Both the position numbers and the translations under genes were made by a program. A DNA stretch of 25,160 bases, from positions 1-25,160 of the forward strand of contig DASZNF010000032.1 of the NCBI GenBank assembly GCA_035551355.1, given 5' to 3'. Of this stretch, positions 1 to 5,805 are shown in pieces (positions within the stretch are counted from its first letter, which is position 1; each line of letters opens with the position of its first letter). The notes beneath the pieces were generated by a model. It did not search any database. It was given only the letters and a program-made list of their open reading frames with translations, and was not told where the DNA came from. The DNA is from DATATV01 sp035551355. GTDB taxonomy: Bacteria; Actinomycetota; Actinomycetes; Mycobacteriales; Pseudonocardiaceae.

Positions 1-137
1 CCGACGAGGCGAATCTGCCCGATCCTGGTGAGGTCGAGTTCCTGCTCACCCACCGGGGCAGCCGGCTGACCGGCGCGGGCGCGGCGCTGGCCGAGACCAT
101 CGCCGCCGACCGGGACCGGTTGCACGGGAGGTCGTAG
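1..137 (+). CDS. C-terminal end of an unidentified protein (5' cut by window)
   Basis: An open frame entering from the left edge (codons begin at base 3) ends at TAG 135-137, giving the last 44 residues of a protein. The visible tail is Ala-, Arg- and Leu-rich, looks helical and ends in Leu-His-Gly-Arg-Ser. Its codons have the strong G/C third-position bias of the neighbouring genes, which is the main reason for calling it coding. No motif is recognisable in so short a piece, so no function is offered. The next gene lies on the opposite strand, so this gene and the small protein ending at 162 converge with only 24 bases between them. Confidence 0.6.
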   Translation, partial: DEANLPDPGEVEFLLTHRGSRLTGAGAALAETIAADRDRLHGRS

Positions 138-161
138 ACCTTCATCGGTGCCTCCCGATCG

Positions 162-431
162 TCATGCCGGACGATCGGCGGTCGGTTCGTGTTCGGCCTG
201 CTCGCGGGCCCATTCGGCCTCATCCTGTTCGGCCAGGGCGGTCATCTCGGCGAGAGCCTTGTTGCCCAACTCGACAAAAGTACTGAGGGCGGCGAAGTCG
301 AAGAAGAACTCGAACGGCTGCTCCTTGCCGTTCGCCATGAAGTACGCGCCGTCGCTGCCGTTGACACTGCAGGTGAGGTCGCAGCCCTCGTGGATGCCGA
401 CCCATGAGTTGACGATCAGGTTGCCGTACAT
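162..431 (-). CDS. Small hypothetical protein divergent from XRE-DUF397 module
   Basis: This is a small acidic protein of 89 residues, or 97 if translation begins at the upstream ATG at 455. I prefer ATG 429-431 because a strong Shine-Dalgarno run (GGGGAG) sits 5 to 7 bases before it; the upstream ATG has only a possible -10 (TACTGT) five bases away. The N-terminal half is hydrophobic and aromatic, with a Cys-Asp-Leu-Thr-Cys stretch and a Phe-rich segment (EFFFDF). The C-terminal third is a charged Glu/Ala-rich helix. I do not recognise a named domain. Genes of this size often sit next to XRE/DUF397 pairs in actinomycetes, and its divergent position suggests a partner or target of the regulator. 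That role is inferred from context only. Confidence 0.6.
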   Translation of the reverse strand: MYGNLIVNSWVGIHEGCDLTCSVNGSDGAYFMANGKEQPFEFFFDFAALSTFVELGNKALAEMTALAEQDEAEWAREQAEHEPTADRPA

Positions 432-474
432 CGGCTCTCCCCATTGCTGGTTCATGTTGAACAGTAATGATGAC

Positions 475-548
475 CATACGCCACGTATATACTCTGCGCC
501 CTGCCTCGAACGAGTGGTTCACGCATATACGTAAGATTCATACGGCAC
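475..548. promoter_or_regulatory. Candidate operator region with repeated boxes between divergent genes
   Basis: The gap between the small minus-strand gene and the XRE regulator holds two kinds of repeat. CATACGCCAC (475-484) and CATACGGCAC (539-548) are direct repeats with one mismatch. ACGTATAT (483-490) and ATATACGT (525-532) form a perfect 8-bp inverted repeat. The stretch is far more AT-rich than its surroundings. The placement suits binding by the adjacent XRE protein and control of both divergent genes, which is inferred. A -10-like TAAGAT lies at 532-537. Confidence 0.45.
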
Positions 549-558
549 ACTTGCGCGC

Positions 559-1434
559 ATGGATGAGGACGACTTGGTGCCTGGTTCGCTGGTGCGACGC
601 TGGAGGCTGGGCAAGCGGCTGCGGGAGATGCGCGAGGCCGCGGGCAAGTCGGTGGCCGAAGCGGGACACTACCTCGGCGTCAAGCAGCCCACGATCAGCC
701 GGATCGAGCGAGGCCGGTTCGCCATCCTGCCGCGAAATGTCCGCTTGTACGGGCAGCTCTGCGGCGTCGGCGCACCCGCCATCGACACGCTCGTCCGGCA
801 GGCCGAGGAGGCGAACGACCGTGGCTGGTGGATGGCCTACAGCGACACCATGCCGGACTGGTTCGAGACCTACGTCGGGTTCGAAGCTGACGCCCGGAAG
901 ATCTGGAAGTACGAGTCAGAGCAGGTCCCGGGTCTACTGCAGACACCAGAGCACGTGATGGCGCTCCGGCGGGCGCACGGGCACACCAGCGACGACGACC
1001 TGGCCAAGTCGGTCGAGTTTCGCCTCGCCCGGCAAAGTCGGCTGGCCATGAAACCCCCGTTGCTGCGCGTCGTGCTCAACGAGGCCGTGGTGCGTCGCCG
1101 CGTCGGGAGCGCCGGCGACATGGCCGCCCAGCTTCGCCACCTCGCGCGAATCGGTCGTGAGAAGTGGGCAACGATCCAGGTGCTGCCGTTCGATGTCGGC
1201 CCACATCCGGCGACCAGCGGACCGTTCTCCCTGCTCACGCTGCCTGAGGAGTCCGATCCGAACTTCGTGTACCTCGAACATCTCGACGGAGCGCTGTACC
1301 TCGAACGTCCTGACGACCTCGGGCGGTACGCCGAAGCGTTCGAAAGGCTCACCGATATGGCTCTATCGCCCGAGGTCAGTCGCGAGTTCCTGGCTACGCT
1401 GGCAGCGGAGTACTCGGGCGAGCAAGGAAGGTAA
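559..1434 (+). CDS. XRE-family helix-turn-helix regulator with DUF5753 domain
   Basis: A 291-residue DNA-binding regulator. Residues about 15-75 form a Cro/CI-type helix-turn-helix, with recognition-helix residues around VKQPTISRIERG. Residues about 100-285 match the DUF5753 ligand or partner domain typical of actinomycete regulators, including the characteristic KYESEQVPGLLQT motif and the late FVYLEHLDGALYL segment. The length is normal for this family. The TAA stop is followed two bases later by the ATG of the DUF397 gene, so the two are co-transcribed. Such XRE-DUF397 pairs are known in Streptomyces (the Scr1/Scr2 and WhiJ-type families), where they act on differentiation and antibiotic production. 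No clear Shine-Dalgarno precedes ATG 559; CACACT lies seven bases upstream as a weak leaderless -10. Confidence 0.93.
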   Translation: MDEDDLVPGSLVRRWRLGKRLREMREAAGKSVAEAGHYLGVKQPTISRIERGRFAILPRNVRLYGQLCGVGAPAIDTLVRQAEEANDRGWWMAYSDTMPDWFETYVGFEADARKIWKYESEQVPGLLQTPEHVMALRRAHGHTSDDDLAKSVEFRLARQSRLAMKPPLLRVVLNEAVVRRRVGSAGDMAAQLRHLARIGREKWATIQVLPFDVGPHPATSGPFSLLTLPEESDPNFVYLEHLDGALYLERPDDLGRYAEAFERLTDMALSPEVSREFLATLAAEYSGEQGR

Positions 1435-1436
1435 AC

Positions 1437-1628
1437 ATGGTTGAGGGCACCCGTCCTGTGTGGCGGAAGTCCAGCTACAGCGGTGGTAACAACGGTGACT
1501 GCGTCGAGGTGGCCTACCTCGACGGCAATGTCCGCGCTGTGCGTGACTCGAAGAATCCGGCAGGACCAATGCTGTGCGTCGACGCGGCCTTCATCGTCGC
1601 CGCGAAGATCGGCAAGTTCGGCCGCTGA
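1437..1628 (+). CDS. DUF397 domain protein, partner of the XRE regulator
   Basis: A 63-residue protein that is almost entirely one DUF397 domain: Trp-Arg-Lys-Ser-Ser-Tyr-Ser-Gly near the N-terminus, the Asn-Gly-Asp-Cys-Val-Glu-Val core, and the VRDSKNP motif about two thirds along. These are the hallmark residues of the family. It starts two bases after the stop of the XRE gene, with AAGGAAGG overlapping the end of that gene as ribosome-binding site. In characterised actinomycete pairs the DUF397 protein binds or modulates its XRE partner, and some pairs behave like toxin-antitoxin modules. Which applies here cannot be told from sequence. The 180 bases that follow, up to the next gene, hold no convincing feature. 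Confidence 0.95.
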   Translation: MVEGTRPVWRKSSYSGGNNGDCVEVAYLDGNVRAVRDSKNPAGPMLCVDAAFIVAAKIGKFGR

Positions 1629-1808
1629 TATCTGCGACGTGGCCTCCGGGCGACTGGCCGGTCCCCGGGGCCGCTCGCAGCAGCCGCACGGCGGTGCGCT
1701 CGTGCTGACAAACGGCGCGTTCCGTGCGTTCATTGACACTGTTCAGTCCGGTCAGGTGCGGGCATAGCGGGATAGCCGCCTGATCGCTCGTGCGGGCGGG
1801 AGGCGTCA

Positions 1809-2138
1809 ATGGTCACCGAGGACGAGGTGCGCTGCCTGGCGCTCGCGCTGCCCGAGGCCGCCGAGGCCGACCACCACGGCTTTCCGTCGTTCCGGGTGCG
1901 CGGCAAGATCTTCGCCACCCTGCGCGATCCGGGGTTCGTCAACGTCATGATCGCGGTGGAGGAGGTGGAGGAGGTGGAGGCGGTGGTGGCCGAGGACCCG
2001 GAGTGCTGTGCGCCGCTGTGGTGGGGCAAGAAGCTTTCCGGGGTGCGGGTCGACCTGGCCCGGGTTGAGGCGGCCCTGCTGACCGAACTGCTCACCGACT
2101 CCTGGCGCCGCCGCGCCCCCAAGGCCCTGCTCGACTGA
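1809..2138 (+). CDS. MmcQ/YjbR-family protein (DUF419-like)
   Basis: A 109-residue protein with the MmcQ/YjbR fold signature: an N-terminal helix ending LALPEAAEADHHG, then the PSFRVRGKIFATL strand pair, the LWWGKKLSGVRVDL segment and a C-terminal helix with Trp-Arg-Arg-Arg-Ala-Pro-Lys. Family members have a CyaY-like, double-wing DNA-binding-type fold, but their biochemical role is unsettled. GGGAGG at 1798-1803 is an excellent ribosome-binding site five bases before ATG 1809. A 9-bp tandem repeat inside the gene encodes repeated Val-Glu-Glu around residues 50-58, lengthening an acidic loop. It appears to be a single-gene unit. Confidence 0.88.
   Translation: MVTEDEVRCLALALPEAAEADHHGFPSFRVRGKIFATLRDPGFVNVMIAVEEVEEVEAVVAEDPECCAPLWWGKKLSGVRVDLARVEAALLTELLTDSWRRRAPKALLD
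1955..1981 (+). repeat. Three 9-bp tandem repeats (GGTGGAGGM) inside the MmcQ/YjbR-like gene
   Basis: Units at 1955-1963, 1964-1972 and 1973-1981 are identical except for the last base of the third. They encode repeated Val-Glu-Glu steps. Because the unit length is a multiple of three, gain or loss of a unit leaves the reading frame intact. Confidence 0.85.
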
Positions 2139-2238
2139 CGTGCGGCCGGCCCGGCCGTGACCGGCCCCGCGCGGCCTGGCCCGAGCGCGCGGCCGGACGC
2201 GGTGCGACGGAAGTTCACCGGACGGGAATGTTGCACAG

Positions 2239-2279
2239 TCAACTACCGTTGAGGCTGGTGTCACCACCCAGGTGGCACC
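2239..2279 (+). promoter_or_regulatory. Inverted repeat and leader hairpin before the pirin gene
   Basis: TCAAC-TACC-GTTGA (2239-2252) is a perfect short inverted repeat. It is followed at once by a hairpin of GGTGTCACC (2257-2265) and GGTGGCACC (2271-2279), nine pairs with one mismatch and a five-base loop. The hairpin ends eight bases before the AGGA ribosome-binding site of the pirin gene. An operator plus a leader structure is a reasonable guess. Confidence 0.35.
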
Positions 2280-2297
2280 GCGAGAAAGGATGAGGAG

Positions 2298-3305
2298 ATG
2301 CCCGCCGTCACGGTCGAGGACATCACGGTCCTGCCCCGGATCCCGGAGCCGGACGTGACCACCATTCGCCGCCCGGTGCGCGGGATCACCACCGCGCCGT
2401 CCGGCTTCGAGGGCGAGGGATTCCCGGTGCGCCGGGCGTTCGCCGGAGTTGATCTGACCTATTTGGACCCGTTCATCCACATGGACCAGATGGGCGAGGT
2501 GGAGTACGCCCCGGGTGAGCCCAAGGGCACGTCGTGGCATCCGCACCGCGGTTTCGAGACCGTCACCTACATCATGGACGGCATCTTCGAGCACCAGGAC
2601 TCCAACGGCGGTGGCGGCACCATCACCAACGGCGACACCCAGTGGATGACCGCGGGCGCGGGTGTGCTGCACATCGAGAAGCCGCCGGAGCACCTGGTCG
2701 TCTCCGGTGGCCTGTTCCACGGCATCCAGCTCTGGGTGAACCTGCCCCGGGACAAGAAGTGGGCCGACCCGCGCTACCAGGATCTGCGGGGTGGCGAGAC
2801 GAAGCTGCTGTCGTCGGCGGACGGCGGCGCGCTGGTCCGAGTCATCGCCGGTGAACTGGCCGGTCACCATGGCCCGGGCAGCACCTACACCCCGATCACC
2901 CTGCTGCACGCCACTCTCGCGCCCGGCGCCCAGCTGGATCTGCCCTGGCGGGCCGACTTCAACGGCCTGGTCTACGTGCTGGCCGGCAACGGCACGGTCG
3001 GCCCGGACCACACCCCGGTGCACACCGGCCAGCTGGCGGTGCACGGCGAGGGCGGGGCCATCACCATCTCCGCGAGCGAATCGCAGGAGACCCGGTCGCC
3101 GAGCCTGGAAGTGCTGGTGCTGGGCGGCGCGCCGATCCGCGAGCCGGTCGCCTGGGCCGGGCCGTTCGTGATGAACACCCGGGCCGAGGTTTTGCGGGCG
3201 TTCGAGGACTTCCAGGAGGGCAAGCTGGGCACCATTCCCGCGGTGCACGGCGCGCCGACCGAGGTCGTGGAAAGCTCCGACGGCGCCCCGTCGGGCAACG
3301 CGTGA
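2298..3305 (+). CDS. Pirin-family cupin protein
   Basis: A 335-residue two-cupin protein of the pirin family, somewhat longer than most bacterial pirins (about 230-320). The N-terminal cupin carries the metal site: His81 and His83 in HPHRGFETVTY, then His125 and Glu127 in GVLHIE, matching the iron ligands of human pirin and E. coli YhhW. Some pirins show quercetin 2,3-dioxygenase activity; others act as redox-sensing co-regulators. The C-terminal cupin spans about 175-290 and ends in the conserved PVAWAGPFVMNT segment. AGGA (2287-2290) sits seven bases before ATG 2298. The downstream VOC gene begins 11 bases after the stop, so the two form an operon. The exact substrate is unknown. Confidence 0.94.
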   Translation: MPAVTVEDITVLPRIPEPDVTTIRRPVRGITTAPSGFEGEGFPVRRAFAGVDLTYLDPFIHMDQMGEVEYAPGEPKGTSWHPHRGFETVTYIMDGIFEHQDSNGGGGTITNGDTQWMTAGAGVLHIEKPPEHLVVSGGLFHGIQLWVNLPRDKKWADPRYQDLRGGETKLLSSADGGALVRVIAGELAGHHGPGSTYTPITLLHATLAPGAQLDLPWRADFNGLVYVLAGNGTVGPDHTPVHTGQLAVHGEGGAITISASESQETRSPSLEVLVLGGAPIREPVAWAGPFVMNTRAEVLRAFEDFQEGKLGTIPAVHGAPTEVVESSDGAPSGNA

Positions 3306-3316
3306 GAGGAGCGGTC

Positions 3317-3829
3317 ATGCCGCAGCCAGCCGGCGCCGAACTGGACGCCATCAGCACCCGCCGGGAGGAACTGCGCGCGACGTACCTGCGCGCAGCCGAC
3401 CAGCGACCGGCCACGCCCGTGCGCGGTTTCCACCACGTGGCGCTGATCTGCCGGGACGTCGAGGAGACCATCAAGTTCTACCAGGAATTCCTCGGCTTCC
3501 CGCTGGTGGAGCTGGTGGAGAACCGGGACTACGCCGGTTCGAGCCATTTCTTCTTCGCGGTGGGCAACAACAATTTGCTGGGCTTTTTCGACTTCCCCGG
3601 CCACGACCACCCGCCGTTCTCCGAGACCATCGGCGCGGTGCAGCACATCGCGCTGTCCACCTCGCCGGAGCGGTTCGCCGAGATCAAGGCCAAGCTGGAC
3701 GCCGCAGGCACCGACTACCTCGGCCCGGATCGCGGTGTGGAGGACAGTCTCTACATCCGCGACCCCAACGGGGTGGGTCTGGAGTTCTACCGCGAGGAAC
3801 TCGGAGTGTTCAACGGCAAGCCTCTCTGA
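3317..3829 (+). CDS. VOC-family (glyoxalase/dioxygenase fold) metalloprotein
   Basis: A 170-residue vicinal-oxygen-chelate protein. His40 (FHHVAL), His110 (VQHIAL) and Glu156 (GLEFY) are at the expected metal-ligand positions of the two beta-alpha-beta-beta-beta modules, and the DPNG turn before the Glu is typical. I place the start at ATG 3317 because AGAGGAG lies five bases upstream; an in-frame GTG at 3302 overlaps the pirin stop but lacks a ribosome-binding site. Members cover glyoxalases, extradiol dioxygenases and fosfomycin-type resistance enzymes, and the exact reaction cannot be assigned. Co-transcription with a pirin suggests handling of an aromatic or enol substrate. The stop codon TGA 3827-3829 ends on the first base of an 18-bp inverted-repeat arm. 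Confidence 0.92.
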   Translation: MPQPAGAELDAISTRREELRATYLRAADQRPATPVRGFHHVALICRDVEETIKFYQEFLGFPLVELVENRDYAGSSHFFFAVGNNNLLGFFDFPGHDHPPFSETIGAVQHIALSTSPERFAEIKAKLDAAGTDYLGPDRGVEDSLYIRDPNGVGLEFYREELGVFNGKPL

Positions 3830-3988
3830 TCGTGGTCGGGTAATGGTGGTAGGCCCCGGTAATCGTGGTTGGTTCCGGTAAGCGTGGTTGGTTCCGGTAT
3901 CCGTGGTCGGCCTGGTGAGCGTGGTGAACGGCTGTGAGCGTGGTTAGGTAGCGGCATGCGTGTGCTGCTGCCATTACCCGACCACGAT
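3829..3988. repeat. 18-bp perfect inverted repeat enclosing the DJ-1-like gene start
   Basis: Bases 3829-3846 (from the last base of the VOC stop codon) are the exact reverse complement of 3971-3988, which encode residues 6-11 (Pro-Leu-Pro-Asp-His-Asp) of the DJ-1-like protein. The 124 bases between the arms include the tandem repeats and the start codon 3956. A read-through transcript from the pirin-VOC operon could fold into an 18-bp stem that loops out the DJ-1-like start. Confidence 0.85.
3831..3957 (+). repeat. Seven degenerate ~19-bp tandem repeats (CGTGGT...) in intergenic DNA
   Basis: CGTGGT-type hexamers recur at 3831, 3845, 3864, 3883, 3902, 3920 and 3939, giving spacings of 14, 19, 19, 19, 18 and 19. 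The best-conserved units are 3864-3882 and 3883-3901, which share CGTGGTTGGTTCCGGTA. Units have no spacers between them, so this is a tandem repeat and not a CRISPR array. It fills the whole gap between the VOC and DJ-1-like genes. Confidence 0.85.
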
Positions 3989-4783
3989 TTCGATGTCACC
4001 GAGGTGGCCGTGCCTTGGCGCCAGCTGCGCGACGCGGGCCACGAGATCGTGTTCGCCACCGAGCACGGCGGCCGGGCCGCGCAGGCCGATCCGTTGCTGC
4101 TCAGCGGTGTCCTGTTCGGGCAGCTCGGCGCCGAGCCGGAACCCCGCCGGTTCTACGCCGAGCTCACGCAAGATCCCGGCTACCGCGACCCGGTTGCCTG
4201 GGCCGAGCTGAAGCCCGGCGAATACGACGGATTGCTGCTGCCCGGCGGACACGCGCCGGGCATGCGGCAATACCTCGGTTCGGCGGCCCTGCGTGACCAG
4301 GTCGCCGAATTCTGGGCGAGCGGCCGGCCGGTGGGCGCCATCTGCCACGGCGTCCTGGTGCTGGCCCGCACCCTCGACCCGGCAACCGGTGCCAGCGTGC
4401 TCGCCGGCCGCCGCACCACCTGCCTGCCGAAGTACATGGAGCGCGGTGCTTTCTACCTGACCGCGTGGCGGCGCGGCCGGTACTACCGCACCTATCCGGC
4501 CTACGTGCAGGAGGAGGTGGCGGCGGCGCTGGGCCCGCAGGGCACGTTCGAGCGTGGGCCTCGGGTGCTGGCCCAGCGCGGCACCGCAACCGACGACGCG
4601 CCCGCGTTCGTGGTGCGCGACGGCAACTACGTCTCCGCCCGTTGGCCCGGCGACGCCTACCTGTTCGCCCGCACGTTCGCCGAGTTGCTCAGCGAATCGG
4701 CGGATAAACCGCAGCCCGGACCCCGGCCGGCAGCCGAGGGCTTGACGGGATGGGGCGGCGCGGGCGAGCGGCGGTCCGGCTGA
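3956..4783 (+). CDS. DJ-1/PfpI-family class I glutamine-amidotransferase-like protein
   Basis: A 275-residue cytoplasmic protein of the DJ-1/PfpI superfamily. The nucleophile elbow is Ala-Ile-Cys130-His131-Gly-Val; a DGLLLPGGHAPGMRQYL segment precedes it, as in family members that act as glyoxalase III/deglycase, chaperone or amidase. A LAGRRTTCLP strand and a DGNYVSARWPGD segment near the C-terminus are also typical. The last 30 or so residues are Pro/Gly-rich and probably disordered. ATG 3956 has only a weak ribosome-binding site (AGGTAG), but TTAGGT lies six bases upstream as a poor -10-like hexamer. Upstream DNA is repeat-filled and contains an inverted copy of codons 6-11. The natural substrate is unknown. 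Confidence 0.9.
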   Translation: MRVLLPLPDHDFDVTEVAVPWRQLRDAGHEIVFATEHGGRAAQADPLLLSGVLFGQLGAEPEPRRFYAELTQDPGYRDPVAWAELKPGEYDGLLLPGGHAPGMRQYLGSAALRDQVAEFWASGRPVGAICHGVLVLARTLDPATGASVLAGRRTTCLPKYMERGAFYLTAWRRGRYYRTYPAYVQEEVAAALGPQGTFERGPRVLAQRGTATDDAPAFVVRDGNYVSARWPGDAYLFARTFAELLSESADKPQPGPRPAAEGLTGWGGAGERRSG

Positions 4784-4807
4784 TCTACTGCTGCGCGCGG
4801 TCTGCTT

Positions 4808-4848
4808 GATCGGCCGCGGCTGCCCGGAGTAGGTGCTCGCGGCCGATC
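4808..4848 (+). terminator. GC-rich hairpin after the DJ-1-like gene
   Basis: GATCGGCCGCG (4808-4818) pairs perfectly with CGCGGCCGATC (4838-4848) around a 19-base loop, starting 25 bases after the stop codon. There is no U-tract, as is common for actinomycete terminators. It could serve either strand. Confidence 0.5.
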
Positions 4849-4933
4849 GCTTGCTGCGCTCGGCTTCGCGGGATGGGTGGTTGCAGCTCCATTGTGGATG
4901 GCCGGAGGCAGCGAGCGGGTGTGGTGTTTCTCG

Positions 4934-4993
4934 GTGCCAGTGCCAGTGCCAGTGCCAGTGCCAGTGCCAGTGCCGGTGCTGGTGCTGGTGCCG
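4934..4993 (+). repeat. GTGCCA hexanucleotide microsatellite
   Basis: Six perfect GTGCCA units run from 4934 to 4969, followed by four degenerate units (GTGCCG, GTGCTG, GTGCTG, GTGCCG) to 4993. The array sits in the 425-base gap between the DJ-1-like gene and the DinB gene. Simple repeats of this purity are uncommon in bacterial chromosomes and may vary in copy number. Apart from this array, the hairpins at 4808-4848 and 5086-5111, and a doubtful minus-strand frame at 5052-4657, I see no gene in the gap. Confidence 0.9.
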
Positions 4994-5085
4994 GTCTCGA
5001 GCCCGGCGGCCGGTTGGGTGCCGGACGGTAGTTGCCTGTTGATCGTGTTCATCTGATTGCCTCCGGGCTCGCTCTGGTTCCGTTT

Positions 5086-5130
5086 GCCCGTTAGTCGCTG
5101 TAGGACGGGGCTTCGGTTTTCTTGTTTTCT
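5086..5130 (+). terminator. Possible intrinsic terminator with T-rich tail
   Basis: GCCCGT (5086-5091) can pair with ACGGGGC (5105-5111, one bulged G) around a 13-base loop. The hairpin is followed by a T-rich run (TTCGGTTTTCTTGTTTTC), rare in this GC-rich sequence. It points rightward, about 300 bases after the nearest plus-strand gene, so what it would terminate is unclear. Confidence 0.3.
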
Positions 5131-5208
5131 CAGAGCGAAACCGGCGGCGGGGAGCAGGGCGGCCGCCGGGGTGTCAGCGTGGTCGGTCGCGATCGATCCG
5201 GCCGCGAA

Positions 5209-5805
5209 CTACGAGCCCTTCCGCCACGGCGTGACCCACCCCGACTCCACCCAGTTCTCCGCGGCGGCCATCAGCGGAACCGAGGTCGCCCCGTCGATCG
5301 ACTCGCGGATGATGTCCGCGTGCCCGGCGTGCCGCGCGGTCTCCTGGATCAGGTGCAGCAACACCCAGCGAATGGACCAGAACTTCAGGTCGTCCGGATA
5401 CCACGGCACGTTCTGCGGCACCGGGACCGGATGGTCCAGGTCGAGCGCGGTGAGGATCTCGTCGCTGCGCCGCGCCACCGCGGCGTAGTTGTCCAGCAGG
5501 CCGGCCAGCGTTTCGTCCGGGCCCATCAGGAAACCGGCACGATGGCGCTTGTTGCGGTCGGCCATCGTGTTGTCCGGCCGCTGCTTGCCGCCGACCGTGT
5601 ACACGGTCCAGTTCTCCTCGGCGACCGCGAGATGCTTGATCAGTCCGCCAATGGACAGGGTGCTCGCGGTCGGGGTGAGCCGGGCCTGCTCATCGGTCAG
5701 GCCGTACGCGGTCAACCGCAGAAGTCCCCGTTGATGGTCGAGATATTTCAGCAAACCGTCGCGTTCATCGGCCACTGGATCGACCATTTGGGGCACGGTG
5801 GTCAC
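5209..5805 (-). CDS. DinB-superfamily protein (DUF664)
   Basis: A 198-residue four-helix-bundle protein of the DinB/DUF664 group. The expected metal-binding histidines are visible: His58 in LIKHLAV, and His159 and His162 in the ETARHAGHADIIRE motif. In actinomycetes this fold is used by mycothiol-dependent transferases and isomerases as well as by proteins of unknown role, so a thiol-dependent conjugation activity is possible but unproven. It starts with GTG: the sequence GTGA overlaps the stop of the upstream P-loop kinase gene, and AGGAAAG lies just before it, so the two genes are translationally coupled. A later in-frame ATG at 5787 lacks a ribosome-binding site. Confidence 0.92.
   Translation of the reverse strand: MTTVPQMVDPVADERDGLLKYLDHQRGLLRLTAYGLTDEQARLTPTASTLSIGGLIKHLAVAEENWTVYTVGGKQRPDNTMADRNKRHRAGFLMGPDETLAGLLDNYAAVARRSDEILTALDLDHPVPVPQNVPWYPDDLKFWSIRWVLLHLIQETARHAGHADIIRESIDGATSVPLMAAAENWVESGWVTPWRKGS

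Noticed and set aside
1733..1768. TTGACA at 1733-1738 as a promoter for the MmcQ/YjbR-like gene
   Set aside because: No acceptable -10 at 16-19 bases; the nearest AT-containing hexamer is about 24 bases away.
1806..3248. 480-codon minus-strand open frame over the MmcQ-like and pirin genes
   Set aside because: Antisense shadow of two clearly recognisable plus-strand genes; its composition (His/Gln/Arg/Gly-rich) is typical of reverse-strand GC-rich codon shadow.
3831..3957. CRISPR-like array
   Set aside because: Units are contiguous without spacers, degenerate, and no cas genes are present.
3787..4059. Minus-strand gene across the 19-bp repeats with a PLPDHD motif like the DJ-1-like protein
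   Set aside because: The similarity comes from the inverted 18-bp arm, not from a real homologous protein; no ribosome-binding site or further homology.
4833..5042. Cys-Gln repeat peptide on the plus strand through the microsatellite
   Set aside because: The repeat is produced by translating GTGCCA in another frame; composition is implausible and the start site is weak.
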